53,459 nucleotides of DNA from Bacteroidia bacterium (lineage in GTDB: Bacteria; Bacteroidota; Bacteroidia; Flavobacteriales; Flavobacteriaceae): the NCBI GenBank assembly GCA_030430535.1, contig JAUIKY010000023.1:1-53459 (forward strand), in the 5' to 3' direction. The notes below the pieces were generated by a model that worked only from the letters and a program-made list of their open reading frames with translations, searched no databases and was not told the origin of the DNA. A program made the translations under genes and the position numbers. Shown piece by piece: positions 32,998 to 42,632 of this stretch; position 1 is the stretch's first letter, and every line of letters begins with the position of its first letter.

Positions 32998-33741
32998 TTG
33001 AAAAATAAAAACAACGACATATCGCAAGAAATGCTTGAAGCCATTGAACGTTACATTAACGGTACTATGGACTTAAAAGAGCGCAAGGATTTTGACGATT
33101 ATCTTAAAATAGATTCAGACTTCAGGATACAGGTTGAAGAGATTAAAACCATACTTTCTGGTATTGAAACCCAAGCTTTAAAAGAAGAACTGAATGTTTT
33201 TCATCAAGACATTGAAAACCAACAAAACAAGAAAGACAACTATAAAAAAATCCAGTTTTTAAAACTCAGCAAATGGGTGGCTGCCGCGGCCGTTGTTATT
33301 GCCATGGTTAGCATTTGGTTTTTTAGTTCCTCCCCCAGTCAAAAACTTTATGCTAAATATTTCACACCAGACCCCGGTTTGCCAACTACGATGAGCAGCA
33401 CCAATAATTTCGATTTTTATGATGCCATGGTAAGTTACAAACATGGTGATTATAAAAAGGCTATCGAAAAGTGGACGGTATTACTCGAAACAAAACCACA
33501 AAACGACACTTTAAATTATTTTATTGGCATGGCCCATATGAACAGCAAAGATGTAAACCGTGCCATTCCGTTTTTAGAAAGAACCGTTCAATCGCAAGAT
33601 TCGTTTCCTTTAATAAACGAGGCCAACCATTATTTGGGTTTGGCCTATTTAAAGGAAGGCAATATCGAACTGGCAAAAAAACACTTCAAACTATCCAAAA
33701 CCGATTCCAGCAAAAAAATTATTCTTGAGTTAACGGATTAA
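32998..33741 (+). CDS. Anti-sigma-like single-pass TPR protein
   Basis: About 247 residues from TTG at 32998, one base after the sigma stop; ATG at 33031 would remove 11 residues. N-terminal cytosolic part (EAIERYINGTMDLKERKDFDDYLKIDSDFR) resembles the N-terminal domain of Bacteroidota anti-sigma factors; one TM helix at about residues 92-110 (KWVAAAAVVIAMVSIWFF); then a periplasmic TPR domain (HGDYKKAIEKWTVLLETK, GLAYLKEGNIELAKKHF). Placement and topology suggest that it holds the sigma factor and reads an envelope signal through its TPRs. Inferred, not tested. Confidence 0.8.
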   Translation: MKNKNNDISQEMLEAIERYINGTMDLKERKDFDDYLKIDSDFRIQVEEIKTILSGIETQALKEELNVFHQDIENQQNKKDNYKKIQFLKLSKWVAAAAVVIAMVSIWFFSSSPSQKLYAKYFTPDPGLPTTMSSTNNFDFYDAMVSYKHGDYKKAIEKWTVLLETKPQNDTLNYFIGMAHMNSKDVNRAIPFLERTVQSQDSFPLINEANHYLGLAYLKEGNIELAKKHFKLSKTDSSKKIILELTD

Positions 33742-33753
33742 AACTTTAACCAC

Positions 33754-36700
33754 ATGGGCAGGTTATTTCCATATTACAAACAAATTGTTTTTCTGGTTCT
33801 TTTCACTTTCACCTTAAAAACCCATGCCCAAAACGATTCCATTTCTGGCATCAAATACATTCAAAACCTCATTGAACACGATTCACTGGTCAAGGCCAAA
33901 AAAGAATTAAAATCGCAATTGGATGTTTACCGATCCGAAAAAAACACAGATAGTTTAATAAAGTATATTTTTTTGGTGGGCAGCTTAAAATTGGCCAACA
34001 ACAATCATGACTTAGCAATAAAAAATGCCGAAGCCTTCGGAAAGGAACTCAAGGCTTATAATAGTCCTTATGTAAACAAGGAATTTTTACTCGAACTTGC
34101 TTGGATTTACGATGATGCTGGGCTTACACTAAAAGCCTATAACATCACCGAACAGGCTTTGAAAATTGCACAAAATATCAAAAACCCAAAAAAAGCTTCC
34201 CTAAGTGCCATACATCATAACTTAGGGTACTTGGCTTCAAATTTGGGCGATTACGCATTAGCCAAAAAACAATATGCTAAATCGATAAAAATCATGCTGA
34301 ATTCAAAAAGCAAAGATTATTTATCGCTGCACCAAACTTATAATGCACTTGGAGGCATGATGTGGTATTCGGCAAAACTAGATAGTAGTCGATTTTATTT
34401 TGAAAAGGCTACAAAAATGCTCGATAGCTTGGAGCAAACACCCGATAACAAATATTATAGGAAAGCTTTGGTACAAATGAACATAGCCGTTATCAATCAT
34501 GCTTTGGGGCACATTGAAGAAGCTATTGAATCTTCAAAACAAGTAATCCATAACTTTCAAAATTATTTAAATGTCTCTAATGATGAATCTGGTAAGCTTC
34601 GTACACTTAAGCATCAATTGGTAGCCATCGACAATTTAGGCTCCTTTTATCATTCCATTGGAGAGTTTGAAAGGGCCGACCAGTTGATCTCTTATTCTTA
34701 TCAAAAAAAGTTAAAAACCCTGGCACCTGATGATAATAACTTAACCATTTCGCTTATCATTTCGGCGCAATCGAAAATTGGACTTAGGGATTTCAACGCC
34801 GCGAACAAATTAATAGACCAGGCACTCGAAAGGATTAAAAACAGCAAAAACACCATGTTTTTCTGGAAAGCCAGCGCGCTATCTACAAAAGCTTCCATTA
34901 GCCACGAATTAGGCGATAACGAAAGTGCCAAACAATTTTACGATGAAGCTTATACACTTTACAAAACATCGCTTGGAAAAAATGATTACACTCGCGATTT
35001 TCTTGATGAAATCATCAACATGTCTCAATTTTATGCAGACACCAACAATGCCAACAAAGCCATTCCTTTAGCAGAAGAAAGCTATAGATTTATAAAATCG
35101 AGCGACTTTAAAAATAGCATTCAGGAATTTCATCATATTGTCAATTTGAGTGAAGTACACTTTAAATTGGGGCAATACCAAAAAGCAGCAACCTACAGCA
35201 ACGAGGCCATTGCTTTTCTCGACAAACCATATTTTACAGCCAATGGTTTTAAGGATTCGGTTCAGATTCAATACCGAAAACCCAAAGCATTTTTAATCAA
35301 TGCAAAATCAAAATACCTTTTGAACAATACCCCTACTGAAAACGGCTTAAAAGCCCTTTTGGAAGATATCAATTCGGGGATTGCCATTTTAGAACAACAA
35401 AAATCTATTATCAAATCTTATGACGATTTAAGTTTACTCATTTCAGAAAATAATGAGCTCTTCAATTTTTCAAAGCAATTGCTTTTAGATTTGTTCAACA
35501 TTACTAAAAATGAAACCTATTTAAACCAACTGCTCACCATCCATGAATCGAGCCTTTATAATCGCATTAGGTCACGCTTAAACTTCAAAAACAATCTGGC
35601 ATTTGCCAACCTACCCAATTCTGTTTTGGAGCGCGAAAAAAACCTCCGCAAAGCCCTAAGCAGTTACATTGAAAACAACGATGGCAGCTTTAAACGTTTT
35701 TTTCAAGCCAACGCTAACTGGAATAGCTTTATGGACTCTTTGAAACAGAACCACCCCAAATATTACAAAATGCGCTATGCCAGTATTGAAGTACCATTGC
35801 ACAACTTAAACCAGAACATACCAAGCAACGTTTCGGTGGTTCGTTATTTTTACATAGAAAAAAAATTGTTTGCTTTGGTTTTATCACAAAAAGATAAAAA
35901 GCTATTTCAGCTTGACGACACTAAAATTGCCAATGATATTGCCCAACTCTCGGAAAACGAATTGGATTTTGAAAAAACCTGCCTAAAACTACATCAGTTA
36001 TACACCAAATTGTGGCAGCCATTGGAAGCCAGCATCACCACCGAAAATGTGATTATTATTCCAGATGGCGAGCTTTTCAACCTCAGTTTTGAAAGTTTAA
36101 CTCCAACACCTGTAACTTCTTTAGATGAACTAGCGAAAAACTGCTTATTAAAAAAACACATTATTTCCTATAATTATAGCTTGCTACTGTTGGGCAAAAA
36201 CAAGAATACTGTTGATTACCAAAACGATTTTATAGCCTTTGCCCCAGAATTTACCGAACACATGAAAAAGCAGTACAGCATTGGCATAACCGATTCGGTT
36301 TCGGTGGATAAAACCTACCTCACCCTTTTGCCCCAACCTTTTAGCGTCGATTTAGCCAAAGAATATTCCAGACTCTTTAATGGCACCTCTTTTATTAATG
36401 AAAACGCCTCCAAACAGGTTTTTAAAAATGAAGCCAACGAGCACAAAATTATACATATTGGTACGCACGCCGAATCGAACAACATCACTCCGGAGCTATC
36501 ACGATTGATTTTTGCCAAGAACAATACGGATGAAGACAACTCGCTCTATACCTATGAAATTTACAACGAAAATCTAAATTCAAACCTAGCCATTTTAACC
36601 GCCTGCGAAACGGGAAAACCTACCTACCAAGCGGGTGAGGGCATGATATCGTTGGCGCACGCCTTTAATTATGCCGGAAGCGAAAGCATTTTAACCAGCC

Positions 36701-36999
36701 TTTGGAAAATTGATGAAAAATCTAGTACCGAAATCATCGAACTATTCTATCGAAACATAAAAAAGGGGATGGCAAAAGACAAAGCCTTACAGCAAGCCAA
36801 ACTCAAGTACTTAACTAACGCCCATGGCCGGACCAGAGCGCCACAGTATTGGGCAGGTCTCGTACTTATTGGAGACGTTAGCCCCATTCATTTTACACCT
36901 TCTTCAAACGTTTTATATTGGGTTTTAGGAGGCATTACGCTAATCATTGTTGCTTTGCTTTTTCTTAAACGCTCGAGAAGAAAAGCCCATTCTGTTTAA
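33754..36999 (+). CDS. Envelope TPR-CHAT protease-like protein, 1081 aa
   Basis: In order: signal peptide (about 1-24, ending THA), many TPR repeats (about 30-560), a CHAT domain (about 680-1040) and a C-terminal TM helix (about 1053-1074) followed by basic residues. CHAT domains are caspase-like (clan CD) peptidases; the dyad is His905 in IHIGTHAES and Cys951 in LTACETG. The topology puts the CHAT domain outside the cytoplasm, anchored by its tail. It follows the anti-sigma-like gene by 12 bases, so the three genes form one operon. A role in signal-dependent proteolysis of an envelope target, perhaps the anti-sigma, is a hypothesis. Confidence 0.88.
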   Translation: MGRLFPYYKQIVFLVLFTFTLKTHAQNDSISGIKYIQNLIEHDSLVKAKKELKSQLDVYRSEKNTDSLIKYIFLVGSLKLANNNHDLAIKNAEAFGKELKAYNSPYVNKEFLLELAWIYDDAGLTLKAYNITEQALKIAQNIKNPKKASLSAIHHNLGYLASNLGDYALAKKQYAKSIKIMLNSKSKDYLSLHQTYNALGGMMWYSAKLDSSRFYFEKATKMLDSLEQTPDNKYYRKALVQMNIAVINHALGHIEEAIESSKQVIHNFQNYLNVSNDESGKLRTLKHQLVAIDNLGSFYHSIGEFERADQLISYSYQKKLKTLAPDDNNLTISLIISAQSKIGLRDFNAANKLIDQALERIKNSKNTMFFWKASALSTKASISHELGDNESAKQFYDEAYTLYKTSLGKNDYTRDFLDEIINMSQFYADTNNANKAIPLAEESYRFIKSSDFKNSIQEFHHIVNLSEVHFKLGQYQKAATYSNEAIAFLDKPYFTANGFKDSVQIQYRKPKAFLINAKSKYLLNNTPTENGLKALLEDINSGIAILEQQKSIIKSYDDLSLLISENNELFNFSKQLLLDLFNITKNETYLNQLLTIHESSLYNRIRSRLNFKNNLAFANLPNSVLEREKNLRKALSSYIENNDGSFKRFFQANANWNSFMDSLKQNHPKYYKMRYASIEVPLHNLNQNIPSNVSVVRYFYIEKKLFALVLSQKDKKLFQLDDTKIANDIAQLSENELDFEKTCLKLHQLYTKLWQPLEASITTENVIIIPDGELFNLSFESLTPTPVTSLDELAKNCLLKKHIISYNYSLLLLGKNKNTVDYQNDFIAFAPEFTEHMKKQYSIGITDSVSVDKTYLTLLPQPFSVDLAKEYSRLFNGTSFINENASKQVFKNEANEHKIIHIGTHAESNNITPELSRLIFAKNNTDEDNSLYTYEIYNENLNSNLAILTACETGKPTYQAGEGMISLAHAFNYAGSESILTSLWKIDEKSSTEIIELFYRNIKKGMAKDKALQQAKLKYLTNAHGRTRAPQYWAGLVLIGDVSPIHFTPSSNVLYWVLGGITLIIVALLFLKRSRRKAHSV

Positions 37000-37077
37000 A
37001 GACCTCAGTTTGAATAGCCGAAAAAGTTTCACTAAATTCCACATGCCTTTAACTTACTAACCAACAATTATTGGGAC

Positions 37078-38517
37078 ATGAAAACACACCCTTTATCTAA
37101 AAGATTCGGACTTTTGTTTGGGCCTTTTCTGTTTATTATCATACAATTTTTCACTCCCGAAATAATTTCTCCCCAAGCCAATTCAGTAATCGCTATAGCC
37201 TGTTGGATGATTTGTTGGTGGATTACCGAAGCCGTTTCCATTTCAGTAACTGCGCTTCTTCCTCTTTTTATTTTCCCGTTGTTTAAGGTGATGCCCATAG
37301 ACGAGGTTGGCGCCAACTACGGCAGCCCCATTGTTTTTCTTTTCTTTGGCGGATTTGTTTTAGCCTTGGCACTCGAAAAAGTGAACCTGCACAAGCGCAT
37401 TGCCTTGAATATCATAAAACGAACGGGCACTTCCCCCAATCGGGTTGTTTTAGGGTTTATGATTGCTACTGGATTTATGAGCATGTGGATAAGCAATACG
37501 GCCAGTACGGTGGTAATGCTACCCATAGCCATGTCGGTGATTAGATTGCTTATTGAAGATGCCGATGGGTTTACCAAAAATGATAAAAATTTTGCTCTTA
37601 GTGTGATGCTGGGCATTGCGTTTTCAGCCAACGCGGGAGGCATAGCCACCGTAATTGGCACACCACCCAATTCGGTATTGATCGGGTTATTGGAAAACGA
37701 ATACAACATTGAAATATCCTTTGTAAAATGGATGGTTATGGGGCTACCGTTTTCCATAATTTTAATAGCCATTATCTATTGGGTACTGGTAAAATGGATG
37801 TTTCCTAATAAAAACATGGAATTTAAAGCTTCAAAGCAATTTATTGACACCGAACTAAAAAAACTGGGCAAAATATCGAAAAAAGAGCGGCACGTTTTAA
37901 TCATTTTCGCGTGCATTGTATTTCTTTGGATTTTTAGAAGTTTGATAAATTCATTAATTCCTGCTTTAGCACTTTCCGATACCATTATCAGTGTTTTGGG
38001 GGCTATTGCTCTTTTCGCTATTCCTTTTAACTTAAAAACGGGCGATTTTGTATTGCAATGGATGGACACCGAAAAACTGGCTTGGGGTATTTTAATACTA
38101 TTTGGCGGCGGTTTGGCGCTTGCCAATGGCATGTCGGCCACTGGTATTGTTGATGTAGTCGCAACGGCCATTTCAAATAGCAACATCAGTGTTTTGTTGA
38201 TGGCCTCTGTTCTCATTTTTTTAATGCTCTTTATGACCGAACTAATGAGTAACGTGGCACTCACCGCTGTTTTAGCTCCTGTAGTGGCAGGTATTGCCTT
38301 AGGGTTGGATATCCCCATTCTACACCTTTTAATTCCCGTTACCATAGCCAGTAGCTGTGCTTTTATGCTCCCCATGGCCACACCGCCCAATGCCATTGTT
38401 TTTGCCAGTGGATATGTTAAAGTGAGCCAAATGGCAAGGGTTGGCATTGTTCTCAACATCATTTCAGTGCTTCTTTTAATAGCCATGTTTCAATTTGTTC
38501 TGCCCTTGATGTTTTAA
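37078..38517 (+). CDS. SLC13/DASS-family sodium-dicarboxylate symporter
   Basis: A 479-residue polytopic transporter. The two DASS signatures are seen: MWISNTASTVVMLPIA with the SNT motif, and MSNVALTAVLAPVVAG with the second SN; then the conserved SSCAFMLPMATPPNAIVFASGYV. Likely imports C4-dicarboxylates or similar anions with Na+, which fits a Na+-pumping NQR and sodium-based energetics. Gap of 78 bases after the CHAT gene; probably a separate unit. Confidence 0.92.
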   Translation: MKTHPLSKRFGLLFGPFLFIIIQFFTPEIISPQANSVIAIACWMICWWITEAVSISVTALLPLFIFPLFKVMPIDEVGANYGSPIVFLFFGGFVLALALEKVNLHKRIALNIIKRTGTSPNRVVLGFMIATGFMSMWISNTASTVVMLPIAMSVIRLLIEDADGFTKNDKNFALSVMLGIAFSANAGGIATVIGTPPNSVLIGLLENEYNIEISFVKWMVMGLPFSIILIAIIYWVLVKWMFPNKNMEFKASKQFIDTELKKLGKISKKERHVLIIFACIVFLWIFRSLINSLIPALALSDTIISVLGAIALFAIPFNLKTGDFVLQWMDTEKLAWGILILFGGGLALANGMSATGIVDVVATAISNSNISVLLMASVLIFLMLFMTELMSNVALTAVLAPVVAGIALGLDIPILHLLIPVTIASSCAFMLPMATPPNAIVFASGYVKVSQMARVGIVLNIISVLLLIAMFQFVLPLMF

Positions 38518-38566
38518 CAAAGGCAACAAAGTCGTTATTTTTTCATATCTTCGGAAGAAAGAGGTT

Positions 38567-39007
38567 ATGGAAACCACCAAACGTTTTGATGCCGCCATTA
38601 AAAAGCTATACACGGCTTTTCATTCCAACACATTAAACCCAGAGTGTTGCAAACAATGTGCCGTTGGAAATATTTTGGACCTTACGGATAGCTGGAAACA
38701 TCTTTCGGACCAACATGGTTCTACTAAATTGAATTATGTGGGGTTGGTGCACCAAAACTTCGGAAGAACCTTTAACGGTTATACCCCTAATGAACTTTTG
38801 AATATTGAAGCCACTTTTTTAAAAGCCTGTGGCTACCAACTTCCGCTTCACCATAACAACCGCAAACCCGAAAACCCAACGGACAAAAACATTCTTTTTG
38901 AAGGCTTGAGTGCCGTGGTTAACTTCCTATGCCAATTGGATGGCATTGCCAACGTGATGGATTATACCAAATTGTTTGAGTTTGAGCATAACCAGATGGC
39001 ATTGTAA
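38567..39007 (+). CDS. Conserved flavobacterial protein, 146 aa
   Basis: A soluble protein with a cysteine cluster ECCKQCAVGNI near residues 26-33 and an otherwise helical sequence. Unrecognised; I recall similar sequences being given the label NQR subunit F in related genomes, but no ferredoxin or reductase motifs are present. It lies just upstream of the convergent nqrF gene. Possibly iron- or metal-related given the three closely spaced cysteines; uncertain. Confidence 0.78.
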   Translation: METTKRFDAAIKKLYTAFHSNTLNPECCKQCAVGNILDLTDSWKHLSDQHGSTKLNYVGLVHQNFGRTFNGYTPNELLNIEATFLKACGYQLPLHHNNRKPENPTDKNILFEGLSAVVNFLCQLDGIANVMDYTKLFEFEHNQMAL

Positions 39008-39032
39008 ACCACAAACAATTGATAAAAACAAA

Positions 39033-39058
39033 AAGCCCAATACTGCAGTATTGGGCTT
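39033..39058. terminator. Bidirectional terminator
   Basis: AAGCCCAATACTG/CAGTATTGGGCTT perfect 13-bp palindrome, flanked by A and T runs, between convergent genes. Confidence 0.8.
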
Positions 39059-39072
39059 AATTTTATTTGTGG

Positions 39073-39097
39073 GATGCTGAATCAAGTTCAGCATGAC
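39073..39097. repeat. GATGCTGAATCAAGTTCAGCATGAC dispersed hairpin
   Basis: Imperfect palindrome (GCTGAA/TTCAGC). Near-identical to 13671-13695, partial copy at 10142-10156. Confidence 0.75.
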
Positions 39098-39123
39098 AAA
39101 ATTATATTAATGAAAATTATTGT

Positions 39124-40431
39124 CTATCCACCAAAGTCGTCGAATCTAATGTTCTCATCTGGGATACCAAAATCTTCTCCCATTTTCTGAACCGCTTTGT
39201 TCATTAATGGCGGTCCACAGAAATACAATTCAATATCCTCTGGAGCATCGTGTTTGCTTAGGTAGTTATCAATTACACAGTTGTGAATAAATCCAACGAA
39301 CCCATCTCCTGGTGAATCAATATCTTCTTTTACCTTCCAGTTATCTTCTGGTAAAGGTTCAGAAAGTGCTAAGAAAAATCTAAAGTTAGGGAAATCTTTT
39401 TCCAATTGGTAAAAATGATCTAAGTAGAATAATTCTCGTTTAGAACGTCCACCGTACCAATACGTAACTTTTCTTCCTGTTTTTAAGGTTTTGAATAAGT
39501 GGTACAAATGCGAACGCATTGGCGCCATACCAGCACCACCACCAACGTAAAGCATTTCGGCTTCACTTTCGTTGATGAAGAATTCACCGTAAGGACCAGA
39601 AATAGTTACTTTATCACCCGGTTTTCTTGAGAAAATATAAGATGAGGCTATACCCGGATTTACGTCCATCCAACCGTTCTTAGCTCTGTCCCATGGCGGC
39701 GTTGCAATACGTACGTTAAGCATAATATCGCGACCTTCGGCTGGGTAAGAAGCCATAGAGTAGGCACGCTCTACAACTTCATCGTTTTTCATTACCAATG
39801 GCCAAAGACCAAACTTATCCCATTCTGCTTGAAACTTATCTGGAGTTTCGTGCTCTTCTGGATGTGCCGTAATGTCGATATCTGAATATTTAATCTCGCA
39901 TTGTGGAATTTCAATTTGGATGTATCCACCTGCTTTGTAATTCATATCCTCTGGAATACGTACAACGAATTCCTTAATGAAAGACGCTACGTTGTAGTTA
40001 CGCACTACTTCGGCCTCCCATTTTTTAATACCAAAGACTTCTTCAGGAATGGTAATTTCCATGTCTTGCTTTACCTTCACCTGACAAGCCAAACGGGCAC
40101 CGTGCTGTAACTCTTTACGGGTAAAGTGTGGTGTCTCTGTTGGCAGGGCCTCACCACCTCCTTCAAGAACGTGGCACTCGCACTGAATACATGTTCCACC
40201 ACCACCACAAGCCGATGGTAAGAATATTTTTTTGTTACCTAAGGTAGAAAGTAAACTGCCTCCAGACTCAACTTCTATTTCTTTTTCACCATTGATTTTA
40301 ATCTTTACCGGACCTGATGGCGAAAGCTTTTGTTTTACGAACAATAGCAAGGCCACCAAAAGTAAGGTTACCGTTAAAAAGGCGGCTACGGTTGCTAAAA
40401 TGGTTCCTAATGTACCTGCTGCTAATATCAT
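39124..40431 (-). CDS. nqrF: Na+-NQR subunit F
   Basis: Electron entry subunit: takes electrons from NADH via FAD to a 2Fe-2S cluster. 435 residues: N-terminal TM (about 5-33), 2Fe-2S domain with four Cys (SACGGGGTCIQCECH and later LACQVKV), FAD segment RAYSMASYP, NAD segment VGGGAGMAPMRSH and C-terminal CGPPLMNKAVQ. Last gene of the nqr operon; terminator at 39033. Confidence 0.97.
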   Translation of the reverse strand: MILAAGTLGTILATVAAFLTVTLLLVALLLFVKQKLSPSGPVKIKINGEKEIEVESGGSLLSTLGNKKIFLPSACGGGGTCIQCECHVLEGGGEALPTETPHFTRKELQHGARLACQVKVKQDMEITIPEEVFGIKKWEAEVVRNYNVASFIKEFVVRIPEDMNYKAGGYIQIEIPQCEIKYSDIDITAHPEEHETPDKFQAEWDKFGLWPLVMKNDEVVERAYSMASYPAEGRDIMLNVRIATPPWDRAKNGWMDVNPGIASSYIFSRKPGDKVTISGPYGEFFINESEAEMLYVGGGAGMAPMRSHLYHLFKTLKTGRKVTYWYGGRSKRELFYLDHFYQLEKDFPNFRFFLALSEPLPEDNWKVKEDIDSPGDGFVGFIHNCVIDNYLSKHDAPEDIELYFCGPPLMNKAVQKMGEDFGIPDENIRFDDFGG

Positions 40432-40432
40432 A

Positions 40433-41152
40433 TTACTCGTTTATTGTAGTGGTGTTTTCAGCTAATTTGTTCTCTTCTTTTTGCTCGGCCTGCTCTACTT
40501 TTGCAGTTTCGGTTTGTTCTTTTCCTTCGTCATCACCACCTGTTAACATACCACCAAAACTCATAAATCCTATCGCCATCAAACCGGTAATAATGAACGT
40601 AATTCCTAAACCTCTTAATGGAGCAGGAACGTTAGAGTAACGTATCTTTTCACGAATGGCTGCAATGGCCAAAATAGCCAAGAACCAACCGATACCTGAA
40701 GATATTCCGTAGTTGAACGCCAATCCTATGGAAGGAATTTCACGAGACTGCATAAATAACGAACCTCCTAAAATGGCACAGTTTACCGCGATAAGTGGCA
40801 AGAAAATACCTAAAGAGTTATAAAGCGATGGCGAGAATTTCTCTACCACGATTTCAACCAACTGTACCATGGTGGCGATAGTTGCAATAAACATGATAAA
40901 CGATAGGAAACTTAAATCGTAATCGGCATATTCTGCACCCAACCATTTTAAAGCTCCAGGTTGTAATATGTATTGATCTAATAGCCAGTTTACAGGAACG
41001 GTTACTGCCAATACAAAGATTACGGCAGCACCAAGCCCAACGGCTGTACTTACTTTTTTAGATACGGCAAGGTAAGAACACATCCCCAAGAATGTGGCAA
41101 ATACCATGTTATCTATAAAAATTGATTTGAAAAATAATTCTATATGTTCCAT
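40433..41152 (-). CDS. nqrE: Na+-NQR subunit E with charged C-terminal tail
   Basis: Six-helix membrane subunit that, with NqrD, carries an intramembrane iron site (Cys in [11 protein letters not shown] and in [11 protein letters not shown]). 239 residues, about 40 longer than typical NqrE: after MSFGGMLTG comes an acidic/Glu-Gln-Lys-rich tail of about 37 residues. Starts 1 base before nqrF. The 74-base gap to nqrD upstream holds a tandem repeat. Confidence 0.95.
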   Translation of the reverse strand: MEHIELFFKSIFIDNMVFATFLGMCSYLAVSKKVSTAVGLGAAVIFVLAVTVPVNWLLDQYILQPGALKWLGAEYADYDLSFLSFIMFIATIATMVQLVEIVVEKFSPSLYNSLGIFLPLIAVNCAILGGSLFMQSREIPSIGLAFNYGISSGIGWFLAILAIAAIREKIRYSNVPAPLRGLGITFIITGLMAIGFMSFGGMLTGGDDEGKEQTETAKVEQAEQKEENKLAENTTTINE

Positions 41153-41160
41153 ATTTCTTA

Positions 41161-41222
41161 AGTATTCAGTCCTCAGTATTCAGTCCTCAGTAACTGCTTA
41201 CTGCGACTGCCAACTGCTTACT
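41161..41222. repeat. Tandem repeats in the nqrD-nqrE gap
   Basis: AGTATTCAGTCCTC occurs twice exactly in tandem (41161-41174, 41175-41188); then AACTGCTTACT occurs at 41192-41202 and 41212-41222 (period 20). They fill nearly all of the 74-base gap. Confidence 0.85.
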
Positions 41223-41226
41223 AATT

Positions 41227-41874
41227 TTAATGATCTTCGATTAAATCTTTGTTTTTACTACGCTGTACCCAAATAATGATACCCACAACGATTAATGCCA
41301 TGGGCGACAACAACATGAATCCGTTGTTTTCATAACCAATAGCATACAATCCTGTTTTTTCAATAGGGTCTCCCAATACTTTAAATCCTAGTAAGGTTCC
41401 AGAACCCAATAGCTCTCTAAAGAAACCTACTATAATCAAGATTACAGCATAACCTAAAGCGTTACCAATACCATCCAAGAACGATTTCCAAGGGCCATTA
41501 CCTAAAGCAAAAGCTTCAAAACGCCCCATGATGATACAGTTGGTGATAATCAAACCAATGAAAACCGAAAGTTCTTTACTTAACGAATAAGCGAAGGCTT
41601 TTAATACTTGGTCTACAATAATTACCAAGGCGGCAACAACCGTAAGCTGAACGATAATTCTAATTTTTGATGGGATAATGTTTCGGATTAAAGAGATAAC
41701 CACGTTACCCACTCCCAATACGAACAATACAGATAACGACATTACAATGGAGGCTTTCAACTGCGCCGTAATAGCCAATGCCGAACAGATACCCAATACC
41801 TGGATGGTAATAGGGTTGTTGTCCGCTAACGGATCTGTAATTAATTTTGTGTCTTTTTTAGAAAGTAATCCCAT
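41227..41874 (-). CDS. nqrD: Na+-NQR subunit D
   Basis: A 215-residue six-helix membrane subunit, paralogous to NqrE (GICSALAITAQLKAS, VGLIITNCIIMGRFEAFA). Its Cys residues in LGICSAL and TNCIIMGR share the intramembrane iron site. The C-terminus is WVQRSKNKDLIEDH. Five bases after nqrC. Confidence 0.96.
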   Translation of the reverse strand: MGLLSKKDTKLITDPLADNNPITIQVLGICSALAITAQLKASIVMSLSVLFVLGVGNVVISLIRNIIPSKIRIIVQLTVVAALVIIVDQVLKAFAYSLSKELSVFIGLIITNCIIMGRFEAFALGNGPWKSFLDGIGNALGYAVILIIVGFFRELLGSGTLLGFKVLGDPIEKTGLYAIGYENNGFMLLSPMALIVVGIIIWVQRSKNKDLIEDH

Positions 41875-41878
41875 ACGA

Positions 41879-42628
41879 TTAATTTTTTAAAGTTTTGAAA
41901 TACGGCACGTACAACGACAAATCACTTTTTATCATTGCTGCCACACCATTTCCTGTAATTGTAGCTCCTGCAATAGCATCTACTTCGTTATCGGTTTTAT
42001 CTTGGTTGGTTGGATCGGCATTACTTTTAGTGATTTCCACCCCTTTAAAGTTACCATTGCTATCCAACAAGTGCTCTCCAATAAAATCGTCCATAAAAAA
42101 ACGCTCTTTAATGTTGGCTCCCAAACCAGGTGTTTCACCTTTGTGATCGAAGTAAGCCCCTTGAATCACCATGTTTTTGTCCATAGCGATGTATGCCCAA
42201 ACAGCATCCCAAAGTCCTTTTCCACGAATTGGAGCGATGTAATAGGTTTGTCCGTCCTTTTCTCCTACAAACAAAGGCAAACGTCTTTCTTCTCCCGATT
42301 TAGCTTTTTCCTGTTCTTTCTTAACATCAATCAAAAATGCCTCGCTATCTTCTTTAACGTTAGTCCCTTCAGTAATCACCAATTGCTTTTGAATGTATTG
42401 GCTGAATAAATCGGGGGCTTTTGAAGCATCAACAAACTGCGCGCTGCTTTCGTCGTTTTCATTTACGCCCATAGCATACAAAATGTTCTGCTGGGTTTCA
42501 ATTTCTCTGTTTTTATCGATTGAAGGCCTTAAAGACGCTGCAGTGAATGCTAATAATGCTCCAACTACCAATACCATGCCTATGGCAAATATTATAGTAT
42601 ATGCGTTACTATCTGTTTTATTACTCAT
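41879..42628 (-). CDS. nqrC: Na+-NQR subunit C
   Basis: Single-TM periplasmic FMN-binding subunit, 249 residues. FMN attachment motif DAIAGATITGNGV with the acceptor Thr is present near the C-terminus; conserved GLWDAVWAYIA and YFDHKGETPGLGANI precede it. FMN is attached by ApbE, encoded at 28872. The gene follows nqrB by 4 bases. Confidence 0.96.
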   Translation of the reverse strand: MSNKTDSNAYTIIFAIGMVLVVGALLAFTAASLRPSIDKNREIETQQNILYAMGVNENDESSAQFVDASKAPDLFSQYIQKQLVITEGTNVKEDSEAFLIDVKKEQEKAKSGEERRLPLFVGEKDGQTYYIAPIRGKGLWDAVWAYIAMDKNMVIQGAYFDHKGETPGLGANIKERFFMDDFIGEHLLDSNGNFKGVEITKSNADPTNQDKTDNEVDAIAGATITGNGVAAMIKSDLSLYVPYFKTLKN

Positions 42629-42632
42629 TGTA

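Noticed and set aside
37776-38486. 236-codon open frame on the minus strand
   Set aside because: It lies wholly opposite the SLC13 gene and has the low-complexity composition expected from the reverse of a hydrophobic coding sequence; no start context or family match.
41161-41222. Possible CRISPR-like repeats in the nqr operon
   Set aside because: Units of 14 and 11 bases repeat only twice, without spacers of uniform size; a plain tandem repeat. No CRISPR array or cas gene is seen in the window.
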